Origin: Halobellus clavatus | GTDB taxonomy: Archaea; Halobacteriota; Halobacteria; Halobacteriales; Haloferacaceae | Direction: 5' to 3' | Assembly (NCBI RefSeq): GCF_900107195.1 | Contig: NZ_FNPB01000002.1 | Span: 1-64,000 of the forward strand | Length of the DNA: 64,000 nucleotides | Part shown: positions 54,512-63,033 of the stretch, piece by piece | Position numbering within the stretch: position 1 is the stretch's first letter | Layout: each line of letters starts with the position of its first letter | Notes under the pieces: generated by a model | Told to the model about the DNA's origin: nothing | Databases searched by the model: none | Seen by the model: the letters and a program-made list of their open reading frames with translations, nothing else | Made by a program: the position numbers and the translations under genes

Positions 54512-55366
54512 ATGTTCGACCGCCGCGCGCTCACGGACGACGTCGATGCCGTCCGCGAGGCGCACGCTCCCGACGCACGCGTCCTTGATGTCGGCGCCGA
54601 CTTCGAGACGATTCCCCCGGCCGCCGCCGAGGATCTGGGTCTCCTCGTCGACGGGTTGGATCCCGCGACGTACCCATCGGAGTGGCTCCCGCCGGATGCG
54701 CCCGAGGCGCTCGTCAGCTACGCCGGTCCGGACTTCACCGTCGGTATGCCGGGAGATGGGACCGTCACGTGGACTCGCCAGACCGTGCCGCCGACGGTTC
54801 TCGTCAAGAAACGCGCCGAGGGGACACCGACTGACTTCCTCGACTTCCTGCTCGCGGAGGCGTTCGTCCAGGTCGGCACCGACGCGCCCGAGCATTTCCT
54901 CCCGTTCTTCGGAGAGGCGTATCGAGACCTCGACGCGGTCGTCCCACTCGGTCCGGCGGACGTCTACCAGATCGCCGCCGCCCTCTACGACGCCTGGCTC
55001 GGCATACAGACCCGCAGCAGCTTCCGCAGTTGGGAGGAGGACCGTCCCCGTCTCCACGACGCGTGGGCCGACGCGGGCCAGCGGCTCTCGGGTCGGCTCT
55101 CGACACTCCCCCGGGCGGTCGCCCGCGGGCAGACGTCGTTCGCGGAAGCCACTGAGTACGCCTGTTCGGCGATCAAGCACGGGCTCGATCTCCCCGCGCC
55201 GTTCGCCGCACTCGACACCCAGGCCTTCGTCGATCACGGCCCCGAATACGGGGTCCGCTGGGCCGAGACGACCTTCGAGAAACTCGGTGAAGAGACAGCA
55301 GAAGAGACTGCAGGGGAGTCCGACGCTTCCGACCCTTCCGACGCGCCGGACGAGACGCTCGAATAA
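54512..55366 (+). CDS. Conserved haloarchaeal protein, unknown
   Basis: This is a 284-aa acidic soluble protein. ATG 54512 (MFDRRALTDDVDAVREAHA) is chosen because residues before it in the open frame are Ser/Pro/Arg-rich and unlike halophile protein. The mid-region VQVGTDAPEHFLPFFGEAYR and LGPADVYQIAAALYDAWLGI look conserved and helical. The C-terminus is a disordered acidic tail. It is convergent with the next gene. I recognise it as haloarchaea-specific but assign no function. Confidence 0.8.
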   Translation: MFDRRALTDDVDAVREAHAPDARVLDVGADFETIPPAAAEDLGLLVDGLDPATYPSEWLPPDAPEALVSYAGPDFTVGMPGDGTVTWTRQTVPPTVLVKKRAEGTPTDFLDFLLAEAFVQVGTDAPEHFLPFFGEAYRDLDAVVPLGPADVYQIAAALYDAWLGIQTRSSFRSWEEDRPRLHDAWADAGQRLSGRLSTLPRAVARGQTSFAEATEYACSAIKHGLDLPAPFAALDTQAFVDHGPEYGVRWAETTFEKLGEETAEETAGESDASDPSDAPDETLE

Positions 55367-55462
55367 TCACGGGCTTCCCGGCGGCGGAGGCGACGCCTCT
55401 CTCCGAGAACTTCAGCCGCCAGGACGACCTCAAGTCTCGACGACGACGCTACTGTACCGTTC

Positions 55463-56041
55463 TCAGAACTCGGTCATCACGTCACCGTCGACGTCGAGTT
55501 CGACGACAGCGTCGAACAGGTCTCGGAACCGTTGGATCGTCTCGTCGTCGTGGACCTCGTTCGAGAGGTGGAACAGCCCGACGGCATCGTGCTCGGCGAG
55601 CAGTTCCAGCAGTCGCTCGGTCGCGTCGTACGCTTCGTCGACGTCCGCGTAGTACGCCATCTCCGTCACCGAGTCGACGCTGATTCGAACCTTGCCGCCG
55701 TGCGTCCTGAGGAACTCCTCAGTCTTCGTGACGATTCCATCGAGATCGTCAGGCGCGGCGACGTAGTGAACGCGATCGCTCCGTCGTCGGGAGTACCCGC
55801 GCTCCACCGAGAGCGTGTCGAGGACGACAGCCTTCGACTCGTCGACATCGTAGTGCTCCAGTTTCTGCTCGACCTCCCGGGCGGTGGTTCGTGTCGAGAC
55901 GACCAGGAAGTGATCGGTGTCGGTCTTCAGGAAGTCGGTGTCGATCCGGTCCGTCTCGCCGATGCTCGGATGCAGGAGCAGTACCCCGGTACCGCTGGGG
56001 ATCGAATCGGGTGCGTTCTCGATAGCGAGGGTATAATCCAT
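55463..56041 (-). CDS. RecA/KaiC-fold protein lacking a P-loop
   Basis: This is a 192-aa protein. The order of strands and helices (GVLLLHPSIGETD, FLVVSTRTTAREVEQKLEHY, VRISVDSVTEMAYYADVDEA, AVGLFHLSNEVHDDETIQRF) resembles the Rad55/KaiC-like ATPase family often found in haloarchaeal signalling. The Walker A lysine region is degenerate, so nucleotide hydrolysis is unlikely. A TATA box (CGTTAAGTCC) is about 30 bases before the ATG. Confidence 0.72.
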   Translation of the reverse strand: MDYTLAIENAPDSIPSGTGVLLLHPSIGETDRIDTDFLKTDTDHFLVVSTRTTAREVEQKLEHYDVDESKAVVLDTLSVERGYSRRRSDRVHYVAAPDDLDGIVTKTEEFLRTHGGKVRISVDSVTEMAYYADVDEAYDATERLLELLAEHDAVGLFHLSNEVHDDETIQRFRDLFDAVVELDVDGDVMTEF

Positions 56042-56187
56042 ACCCGTAGATCCGGCCGCGCGGACTTAACGATGCGGGGCATCCGATCGAATTACCCCAC
56101 CGACGATTCCGCGGCCCGGTGCGCGGTCCCCCGCACCTACGCCCGTCGTTGCGTATCAGGAGACTGCGTCGCTCCTGTCTCTGCGTA

Positions 56188-56643
56188 TCAGTAGATCGAG
56201 TCGGCAGTCGCTGCGCCGATCACGCTGAATACCGAACCGATGCTGACAGCCTTTACGGTCGTCACGACCAGCACGGGGTCGATCGTGACGCCGACGAGCG
56301 GCACCACCGTCACCTCGCCGCCGGCAAGAAACGTCGCCGGCGCGTCGAACGCGAGCGCGAGGATCGTCACGGAGAGATACGAGACGGCGACGAGCGAAAT
56401 GAAGCGCACCGGGATCCCACCGACCTCAGTCTCGCCATCCGGATCCCGATTGTCGGCCTTGTAGAGCGCTCCGTATCCGATAGTCAGGACGATGATCACC
56501 GTCAGCAGGGCCTGGACCCACGACATACTCCCCGCGAGGACCCACACCTCTTCGGTGACGACGAAGGGCCCGGCGAGGAGGAACCCGCCGATGATCTGCT
56601 GGACCGTATCGGAGAGTGCGAACCGGCGGCGGCGTCCGACCAT
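56188..56643 (-). CDS. DUF2391-like integral membrane protein
   Basis: This is a 151-aa protein with four hydrophobic segments (IIGGFLLAGPFVVTEEVWVL, WVQALLTVIIVLTIGYGALY, FISLVAVSYLSVTILALAF and LVVTTVKAVSIGSVFSVIGA). The FLLAGPFVVTEEVW start and GYGALYKADNR loop suggest the DUF2391/TIGR02587 family. Start M at 56643 is favoured over 56652, because the strong TATA box (GGTTATATATATCG, about 56664-56678) lies 28 bases upstream of it. Confidence 0.8.
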   Translation of the reverse strand: MVGRRRRFALSDTVQQIIGGFLLAGPFVVTEEVWVLAGSMSWVQALLTVIIVLTIGYGALYKADNRDPDGETEVGGIPVRFISLVAVSYLSVTILALAFDAPATFLAGGEVTVVPLVGVTIDPVLVVTTVKAVSIGSVFSVIGAATADSIY

Positions 56644-56806
56644 ATCTCCCATCCCCGCGGCACGATATATATAACCGCCCCTCGTCGGCCGACCGCCGAG
56701 AGGCCTCGGCCCTCGGCCCTCGCCCTCGATTGTCGCTGACTGACCGCAATCGATGGTCCCAGGTCGGAATCCGACCGTTCTTGTGGTGGCCGCTCCAGAA
56801 GCGGAT

Positions 56807-57487
56807 ATGAGCGTTCGAGCCGAGTTCGACGCCTGGGCGGCCGACGGGCGCGACAAGGGAATGGAGGAACGACACTGGCACACGGCGAAACACGCCCTCG
56901 CCCGGATGCCGATCGAGGATGGCGAGACCGTCCTCGATCTCGGCTGCGGCAGCGGATACATCGGTCGCGCGCTCCGCGAGACGGGGACCGCCGGTCGGGT
57001 CTACGGGCTCGACGGCTCTCCTGCGATGGCGCAGAACGCCCGTTCGTACACCGACGATCCGCTCGTCGGCTTCCTCGTCGGTGACTTCGACGCCCTCCCG
57101 TTCGCGGACGACTCGATCGATCACGTCTGGAGTATGGAAGCGTTCTACTACGCACGGGACCCCGACCACACCCTCGAAGAGATCGCGCGCATCCTCCGTC
57201 CCGGCGGAACGTTCTACTGCGGGGTGAACTACTACGAAGAGAACGTCCACTCCCACGAGTGGCAAGAGCGGATCGACGTCGAGATGACGCGCTGGTCGGC
57301 CGCGGAGTACCGCGAGGCGTTCCGCGCTGCCGGACTCCACGTCGCCGAGCAGGAGAACATCCCGGATCGCGAGGTCGAGATCCCGCCGGCGGAGGCCTTC
57401 CCCACCGACGACTGGGACGCTCGTGAGGCGATGGTCGAGCGCTATCGGACGTACGGGACGCTTCTCACTGTCGGAGTCTCCCCCTGA
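56807..57487 (+). CDS. Class I SAM-dependent methyltransferase
   Basis: This is a 226-aa methyltransferase of the UbiE/type-11 kind. Motif I is VLDLGCGSGYIGRAL (about 42-56), motif II YGLDGSPAMAQNA and post-II VGDFDALPFADDSIDHVWSM, with LRPGGTFYCGVNYY after. The substrate is unknown. ATG 56807 follows a TATA-like CGTTCTTGTGG at about 27 bases; the open frame upstream overlaps the divergent promoter region. Confidence 0.9.
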   Translation: MSVRAEFDAWAADGRDKGMEERHWHTAKHALARMPIEDGETVLDLGCGSGYIGRALRETGTAGRVYGLDGSPAMAQNARSYTDDPLVGFLVGDFDALPFADDSIDHVWSMEAFYYARDPDHTLEEIARILRPGGTFYCGVNYYEENVHSHEWQERIDVEMTRWSAAEYREAFRAAGLHVAEQENIPDREVEIPPAEAFPTDDWDAREAMVERYRTYGTLLTVGVSP

Positions 57488-57534
57488 GAAATTCTGAGAG
57501 ATTCTGTGAGTTCCTGAGGATCCCTAACACTACC
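57487..57534 (+). repeat. Short repeats of the stop context after the methyltransferase
   Basis: CCTGAGAAATT, CTGAGAGATT, CTGTGAGTTC and CTGAGGATCC follow each other at about 10-base spacing, starting on the TGA of the methyltransferase gene. A further CCTGAGATCC lies a few bases on. The copies are diverged. Confidence 0.55.
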
Positions 57535-57653
57535 TGAGATCCCTCCGAGCTCTCCGTCGCACGCGCTGCTATCCCCTCTGCGCCCGAGTACTTCCACCAC
57601 AATGCGCTGATCTCGGTGCTTTGATCCGACCACTTCGGGTGTCGGGCCGCGAT

Positions 57654-58928
57654 TCAGGGTCCTCTACCCTGTTCGGTCTCGACGACGCGCGCCGCCGAGG
57701 GGTCGAACCCGATCCGAACGTCGCCCTCCAGGGGGTCGACCGAGCGGACCGTCACCTCCTGGCCGTTCCACCGGAGGTGTGATCGGGTCGATTCGCCGAG
57801 GAACTCGGCCTTGGAGACGGTTGCGTCGAGAACGTTGGCCGGGGTGTCACCGAATCCGGTCCCGGAGCCATCGCCTCCGGAACGCGCTCTCGATTCGATC
57901 CCCGCCCGGTCGGTTCCCGGCCCGTCGCCCCCGTCTCCGACGACGGACATCCCCTCTGGTCGGACGCAGAACACCACCCGGTCGCCGGTATCGACGCGAC
58001 GATCGCTCGCCACCGTGACCGTCGTCCCCCCGACGTCGACATCGACCATTCGCTCTCTCCCAGACCCCTCTGTTTCATCTGGAGATTTTCGATCGTTGTC
58101 GACTGACGTCGTGGTTTTCTCGAACTCTCTCCCGTCGCGAATCGAGACCACCGGTCCTTCGAAGACGTTGTTGTCGCCGACGAAGTTCGCGACGAAGCGC
58201 GTCGCTGGCCGTCGGTACACGTCTCGCGGCGTGCCGATCTGTTCGATCGCTCCACCGTTCATCACGGCCAGTCGATCCGAGATCGCGAGCGCTTCCTCCT
58301 GGTCGTGGGTGACGTACAGCGTCGTAATGCCGAGTTCGGACTGGATCTCCTTGATCTGCATCCGGAGACGCTCTCGCAACTGGGCGTCGAGGGCACTCAT
58401 CGGCTCGTCCAAGAGGAGGAGATCCGGGCCCGGAGCCAGCGCCCGCGCGAGCGCGATCCGCTGTTGCTGCCCGCCGGAGAGTTCCGCCGGATCCCTGTCG
58501 CCCGCGTCGGGGAGGTCGACGAGTTCGAGCAGGGACGCGACGCGCTCGGCGTCGCTCTCGCCGCCGGGTGGATCGCCGAATTTCAACCCGTAGGCGACGT
58601 TCTCGCGGACAGAAAGGTGAGGAAACAGGGCGTAGTTCTGGAACACGACGCCGACGTCCCGGTCCTCCGGCGGGACCCCGCGCATCGACTCGCCGTCGAA
58701 CCTGATCGCTCCGGCACTCGGCGGTTCGAATCCTGCCACCAGCCGGAGGGTCGTCGTCTTCCCGCATCCCGAGGGACCGACAAGCGTGAAGAACTCCCCG
58801 TCGTCGACGTCGACACTGATACCGTTCGCTCCCCCGCCCGCCGCCGGGTCCGGCTGGTCCCCCTCCGACCCACCGAGCGCGATCGTCTCGCCGTACGTCT
58901 TCCGGACGTCTTCCAGCGTCAGTCTCAT
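57654..58928 (-). CDS. Thiamine-type ABC transporter ATPase
   Basis: This is a 424-aa ABC ATPase. Walker A is GPSGCGKTTT, the signature ELSGGQQQRIALARAL, Walker B LLLLDEPMSALD and the H-loop VTHDQEEAL. The C-terminal roughly 190 residues form a TOBE/MOP-like regulatory region interrupted by a disordered Gly/Asp-rich stretch. It resembles ThiQ/PotA/FbpC-type importers. A Gly/Ala-rich insert of about 20 residues sits between the first strand and Walker A. It is the last gene of the thiB-permease-ATPase unit, starting 1 base after the permease stop codon. Confidence 0.9.
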   Translation of the reverse strand: MRLTLEDVRKTYGETIALGGSEGDQPDPAAGGGANGISVDVDDGEFFTLVGPSGCGKTTTLRLVAGFEPPSAGAIRFDGESMRGVPPEDRDVGVVFQNYALFPHLSVRENVAYGLKFGDPPGGESDAERVASLLELVDLPDAGDRDPAELSGGQQQRIALARALAPGPDLLLLDEPMSALDAQLRERLRMQIKEIQSELGITTLYVTHDQEEALAISDRLAVMNGGAIEQIGTPRDVYRRPATRFVANFVGDNNVFEGPVVSIRDGREFEKTTTSVDNDRKSPDETEGSGRERMVDVDVGGTTVTVASDRRVDTGDRVVFCVRPEGMSVVGDGGDGPGTDRAGIESRARSGGDGSGTGFGDTPANVLDATVSKAEFLGESTRSHLRWNGQEVTVRSVDPLEGDVRIGFDPSAARVVETEQGRGP

Positions 58929-58929
58929 C

Positions 58930-60681
58930 TCAGAATCCTCCTCGGCCGTATCGGCCGCCGAACCGTTCGATTACGACGAAACTCAGACTCGTCACCCCGA
59001 GCAGCAGACACCCCATCGCGGTCGCCGGGCCGAGCCGCCGACCGAGATATCGCTCGACGGCGACGGGCATCGTGTAACTCGTCGATCCCTCCGCGAGGAC
59101 GACCGTGGAATCGAACTCGCCGATGCTGATCGCGAAGGCGAACGCCGCACCCGCCACGACGCCCGCGGCGACCAGCGGGAGTTCGATATCGAGGAGCGCC
59201 CGCACTCGGCTCGCGCCCAGGCTCCGTGCCGACTCGATCAGCCGCGGGTCGAGGTTTCCGAGCAGCGGCGCGACGTTCCGCGTCACGAAGGGATACGCGC
59301 CGACGGCGTGCGCGGCGACGATCGCGACTGCGCCGGTCGCGGTGATCCGCGTTCCGAACACCTCGATCCCGAAGACGAGGCCCCGGAGAAGGCCAAGCCC
59401 GACCACGATCCCCGAGACGGCCAGCGGGGCCATCGAGAGAGCGTCGACGAGGGCGCGCCCCCGGAAGTCCCGGGTCGTCAGTACCGCCATCAGCACCCCC
59501 ATCGGCACCCCGACGAGCAGCGTCCCGGCCCCGAAGACGAGCGAGTTCTCGATCGCGGGTAGCGGGCGCACCTGGTACGCCGCCCCGGTCTGCTGGCGTT
59601 CTACGAGGAACCGGTAGTGCCGGAGCGACAGCTCTCCTTGCGGTCCGGTGAGACTCGTCAGGATCATCGAGGCGATCGGGACGACGAACACCGCGAGCAC
59701 GACGACGGCGTAGCCGACGATCGCGAGGCGCGTCCCGAGTTCCCGCGACGTCACGGACTCGGGCCACAGCGACCGCCGAGGCTGTGGTCGCGCACCCTGC
59801 CCCGCCGCGCGCTGTCGGCCCTCGTACCGGAGATACAGATACGTCAGGCTGAGCGAAATCACGGTCTCGACGACGGCGAGCGCGGCCGCCTCGGCGTACG
59901 CGAGGTTCTGGATCCGCGAGTAGATGAACACCTCGACGGTCGCCAACTGGAAGCCGCCGAGCGCGAGGACGATCGGAAACGACGCGAACGTGAATACGAA
60001 GGTCAGCGTCGCGCCGACCGCCACGGCGGGGAGCAGTTGCGGCAGGACCACGTCACGGAAGGCCCGGACCGGCGACGCGCCGAGGCTTCGAGCCGTCTCG
60101 ATCGCCGAGGCGTCGACACTCTCCCACGCCGCCGTCGTCACCCGCGCGACGAGCGGCGCGTTGTAGAACGCGTGCGCGACGACGATCGCGGGCAGCGTGA
60201 ACAGCAGTTCGATCGTCGGGAGGCCGAGCGCCCGTAACACCGCGTTCAGCGTCCCGTTCTGTCCGAACGTCGCCACGAACCCGATCGCCACCATGATTGA
60301 GGGCATCACGAACGGCAGGATCGTCAGCGACCGGAGCGTCTCTCGGCCGGGGAACTCGAATCTGGCCAGCACCCACGCCCCCGGCAGACCCAGCGCGACG
60401 GACGCGACCGTCGAGAGGAACGCCTGGTACGCCGTGAAGCCGAAGATCTCGACCAGGTAGAACCGGGAGGTGAGCACGGAGACGAGCGGTTCGATCGTCG
60501 GCCGCCCGTCGACGACGATGGCGTCGACGAACACCGTCGCGACCGGGTAGTAGAAGACGCCCACGAGGACCAGCGCCGTCGCGAGCGCACCGAGTGCGAG
60601 CGCGTGCGACTCGACCAACCCGGCGACCGCCCGGATCCGATCGACGGCTCTCGAGGCGTGGTCCCGAAGCGTGGCTCTCAC
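58930..60681 (-). CDS. ABC importer permease, fused double domain (ThiP-like)
   Basis: This is a 583-aa permease with about 12 hydrophobic segments, containing two copies of the binding-protein-dependent transport domain. Each has an EAA loop (ETARSLGASPVRAFRDVVLP and ESARSLGASRVRALLDIELP), as in ThiP and Fe3+ permeases. A GTG start at 60681, 16 bases after the binding-protein stop codon, is preferred; the frame opens at 60741, but the extra residues overlap thiB. With ThiB-type binding protein upstream, thiamine import is likely. Confidence 0.9.
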   Translation of the reverse strand: MRATLRDHASRAVDRIRAVAGLVESHALALGALATALVLVGVFYYPVATVFVDAIVVDGRPTIEPLVSVLTSRFYLVEIFGFTAYQAFLSTVASVALGLPGAWVLARFEFPGRETLRSLTILPFVMPSIMVAIGFVATFGQNGTLNAVLRALGLPTIELLFTLPAIVVAHAFYNAPLVARVTTAAWESVDASAIETARSLGASPVRAFRDVVLPQLLPAVAVGATLTFVFTFASFPIVLALGGFQLATVEVFIYSRIQNLAYAEAAALAVVETVISLSLTYLYLRYEGRQRAAGQGARPQPRRSLWPESVTSRELGTRLAIVGYAVVVLAVFVVPIASMILTSLTGPQGELSLRHYRFLVERQQTGAAYQVRPLPAIENSLVFGAGTLLVGVPMGVLMAVLTTRDFRGRALVDALSMAPLAVSGIVVGLGLLRGLVFGIEVFGTRITATGAVAIVAAHAVGAYPFVTRNVAPLLGNLDPRLIESARSLGASRVRALLDIELPLVAAGVVAGAAFAFAISIGEFDSTVVLAEGSTSYTMPVAVERYLGRRLGPATAMGCLLLGVTSLSFVVIERFGGRYGRGGF

Positions 60682-60697
60682 GGGTGTGTCGTCGCCG

Positions 60698-61834
60698 TCA
60701 GTTGCTCGCGAACTGCCGCTCCCACGCCTGGGTCCACTCACTCACGTTGTCTCGAAGGGCGTCGTACGTGAAAGTGACTGCTTCTGGCGGGGCCTGAGCG
60801 TACTCGGCGAAGTCATCGGGGAGTTCGGCCGTCGTCGTCGCCGGGAACGCAACGTTTCGCTGCGCGATCTCGCCCTGCACCTCCGGCCGCAGCATAAACT
60901 CGAGGAACTGCTCCGCCAAGTCGGGGTTGTCGGCGTTCCGGAAGACGGACATCCCCTCGGGGTAAGCGTACCCCTGATCGTTCAGGAACCGGATCTGGTG
61001 CTTCGCGAGGTCCTGATCCTCCCGGTTAGCGTACACCTGGTCCGTCGAGTACGAGACCACCATCGGCGCTTCCTCGTTCGAGTAGGCCGTGTAGGAACTC
61101 GACCAGTCCGAAAGGACTCGGACGTCGTTGTTCTGGAGTTCCTGCCAGTAGTCGAGGTAGCCGTCCGGTCCTTTCGCCTTGATCGTGTGCAGCAGGAACG
61201 ACTTCCCGGTCGAACTCCCCGTGGGATTCTGCGCGAGCAGGTCGCCCTCGTACTCGGAATCGAGCAGCCCGTCGAACGTCTCGGGCGCGGTGAACGTCCC
61301 GTCGTCGCTCATCGTCTCGTTGTAGACGAGGCTGACGTAGCTGGTGTCGTAGGGGACGATCCGACCCTGTGGGTCGAAGTTCAGGCCGTCCTTCACTTCG
61401 CCACGTCCGTCGACGTCGCCGACGTCTGCGAACAGCCCGTCGTCGAGCCGATCGTCGATCCGAATGAGCATATCCACGTTGAGGCCGACGTAGGCGTCGG
61501 CGTCGATCTCGACACCCTGCAGCGCCCGCTCGATGAAGTAGTTGATCTCGCTGTCGGGCGTCGCGAACGTGAGCGTCGCGTCGAACTCCGACTCGAACGT
61601 CTCCTTGATCCACGGGCCGGGACTCGTCGACGGGGCGTCGACGAACGCACCGTACGTCGCGACGACGAGTTCGGGCGTTCCGCCGGCCATCCCGGTCGTC
61701 GTACCCGTCTGTGTCTGGGTCGTCGCGCTCTCGGTCGTCGATGTCGATCCGCCGCCTCCGCTCCCGCCGGCACATCCGGCCAGTCCAGCGACGCCGCCCG
61801 CACCGACCGTTCGAAGGAAGGTTCTCCGCTTCAT
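60698..61834 (-). CDS. thiB: Thiamine-binding lipoprotein
   Basis: This is a 378-aa solute-binding protein. It carries a Tat lipoprotein signal (KRRTFLRTVGAG, lipobox GLAGC with Cys21) and then a Ser/Thr-rich linker to about residue 50. The ThiB-family body starts with PELVVATYGAFVDAPSTSPG and includes IERALQGVEIDADAYVGLNV, TSYVSLVYNETM and NPTGSSTGKSFLL. A TATA box (GGTTAAATACC) puts transcription at the ATG, so the operon is leaderless. I saw no thiamine riboswitch-like structure in the upstream 100 bases. Confidence 0.9.
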   Translation of the reverse strand: MKRRTFLRTVGAGGVAGLAGCAGGSGGGGSTSTTESATTQTQTGTTTGMAGGTPELVVATYGAFVDAPSTSPGPWIKETFESEFDATLTFATPDSEINYFIERALQGVEIDADAYVGLNVDMLIRIDDRLDDGLFADVGDVDGRGEVKDGLNFDPQGRIVPYDTSYVSLVYNETMSDDGTFTAPETFDGLLDSEYEGDLLAQNPTGSSTGKSFLLHTIKAKGPDGYLDYWQELQNNDVRVLSDWSSSYTAYSNEEAPMVVSYSTDQVYANREDQDLAKHQIRFLNDQGYAYPEGMSVFRNADNPDLAEQFLEFMLRPEVQGEIAQRNVAFPATTTAELPDDFAEYAQAPPEAVTFTYDALRDNVSEWTQAWERQFASN

Positions 61835-61933
61835 TACCGGGTGATCACACTCGGTGGTATTTAACCGTGGTGCATCGCCGTTCCCGTGGTCGCCGTAGCA
61901 ACGCTCTTGCTCCCGCGCGCTGAGAGCGAAGGT

Positions 61934-63025
61934 ATGTCCCGACACAGACGATACGTGCTCGGTGGACTGTTCGTCGTCGCCGGCGCGCTCGCGGCCGCCC
62001 TCCTGGCGTCGGTGGTCGGGACAGTCTTCTTCGCCGTCACGGTCGCGTATCTCCTGTGGCCGCTTCGACAGGAACTCATCGACCGCGGACAGTCACGACG
62101 GATTGCGAGTCTCAGTACGACCGCCGCAGCGTTCTTGGCGACCCTGCTGTTGTTCGCGCCGCTGGCGGTCGTGGCGTATCTGCGATTCGACTCGTTCGTC
62201 GCGGTGATCGGCCTGCTCCCGACGGAGATCGACCTTTCCATCCTGGGGTTCGAGTACCGCTCCTCGCTGGATTCGTTCGTCGAACTCGCCGTCGTGTACG
62301 TCGAACAGGCCGCGCGTCGTGCCGCCCGAGCGGCCCCCGTCATTCTGGTGAAAGTCACGCTGTTCGTGTTTCTGATCTACTCGCTGCTGTTCTACGGCGA
62401 GGACGCCAAACACGCGGCGCTGGCGCTTGTCCCTCCCACGTACCGCGACACCGCCCGCGCGCTCAACCGCCGCGCCCGCGACACGCTGTTCGCGATCTAC
62501 ATCCTGCAGGCGGCCACCGCGCTCGGCACGTTCGTGCTCGCGCTTCCGGTCTTCTTCGCGCTCGGCTACGACGCGGTCGTGACGCTTGCGACGATCGCTG
62601 CGGTCCTGCAGTTCGTCCCGATTGTCGGTCCGGTCATCCTCCTCGTGGGGCTCGCAGCCTACCACGTCGCACTGGGACAGCTCGTTCAGGCGGTGCTGGT
62701 GTTCCTGATCGGTGGCTTCGTCGTCGCGTGGCTCCCGGACGTCCTGATCAGACCCCGGCTCGCACGCGAGACGGCTGGCGTCCCCGGGAGCCTCTATTTC
62801 GTCGGGTTCTTCGGCGGCGCACTCACCCTCGGCCCGATCGGACTGGTCGCCGGCCCGCTGGCCGTGGGGCTCTTCGTCGAGTCGGCGTCGCTGCTCTCCA
62901 CGGAACTGAACCCGACGGCGGTCGAATCAGACGCCGACGCTGTTGAGTCCGCAGACGCCGACGCTGCTGGACCCACAGACCCGGACCCAGTCGGCTCCGA
63001 CGAGTCGAGATCCGACCCCGGCTGA
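61934..63025 (+). CDS. AI-2E family membrane protein
   Basis: This is a 363-aa protein of the AI-2E/UPF0118 family with about eight membrane segments. The N-terminal pair is YVLGGLFVVAGALAAALLAS and VFFAVTVAYLLWPLRQEL, followed by a central amphipathic part. The signature loop is AVLQFVPIVGPVILLVGLAA, with VPGSLYFVGFFGGALTLGPI near the end and an acidic disordered tail. Members act as exporters or Na+/H+ antiporters; the substrate here is unknown. ATG 61934 has family-like sequence immediately after it. Confidence 0.9.
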   Translation: MSRHRRYVLGGLFVVAGALAAALLASVVGTVFFAVTVAYLLWPLRQELIDRGQSRRIASLSTTAAAFLATLLLFAPLAVVAYLRFDSFVAVIGLLPTEIDLSILGFEYRSSLDSFVELAVVYVEQAARRAARAAPVILVKVTLFVFLIYSLLFYGEDAKHAALALVPPTYRDTARALNRRARDTLFAIYILQAATALGTFVLALPVFFALGYDAVVTLATIAAVLQFVPIVGPVILLVGLAAYHVALGQLVQAVLVFLIGGFVVAWLPDVLIRPRLARETAGVPGSLYFVGFFGGALTLGPIGLVAGPLAVGLFVESASLLSTELNPTAVESDADAVESADADAAGPTDPDPVGSDESRSDPG

Positions 63026-63033
63026 CGTCGCCG

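Noticed and set aside
61835-61933. Thiamine riboswitch between thiB and the AI-2E gene
   Set aside because: thiB appears leaderless, with its TATA box about 27 bases before the ATG, leaving no room for an aptamer. No CUGAGA-type pairing was seen.
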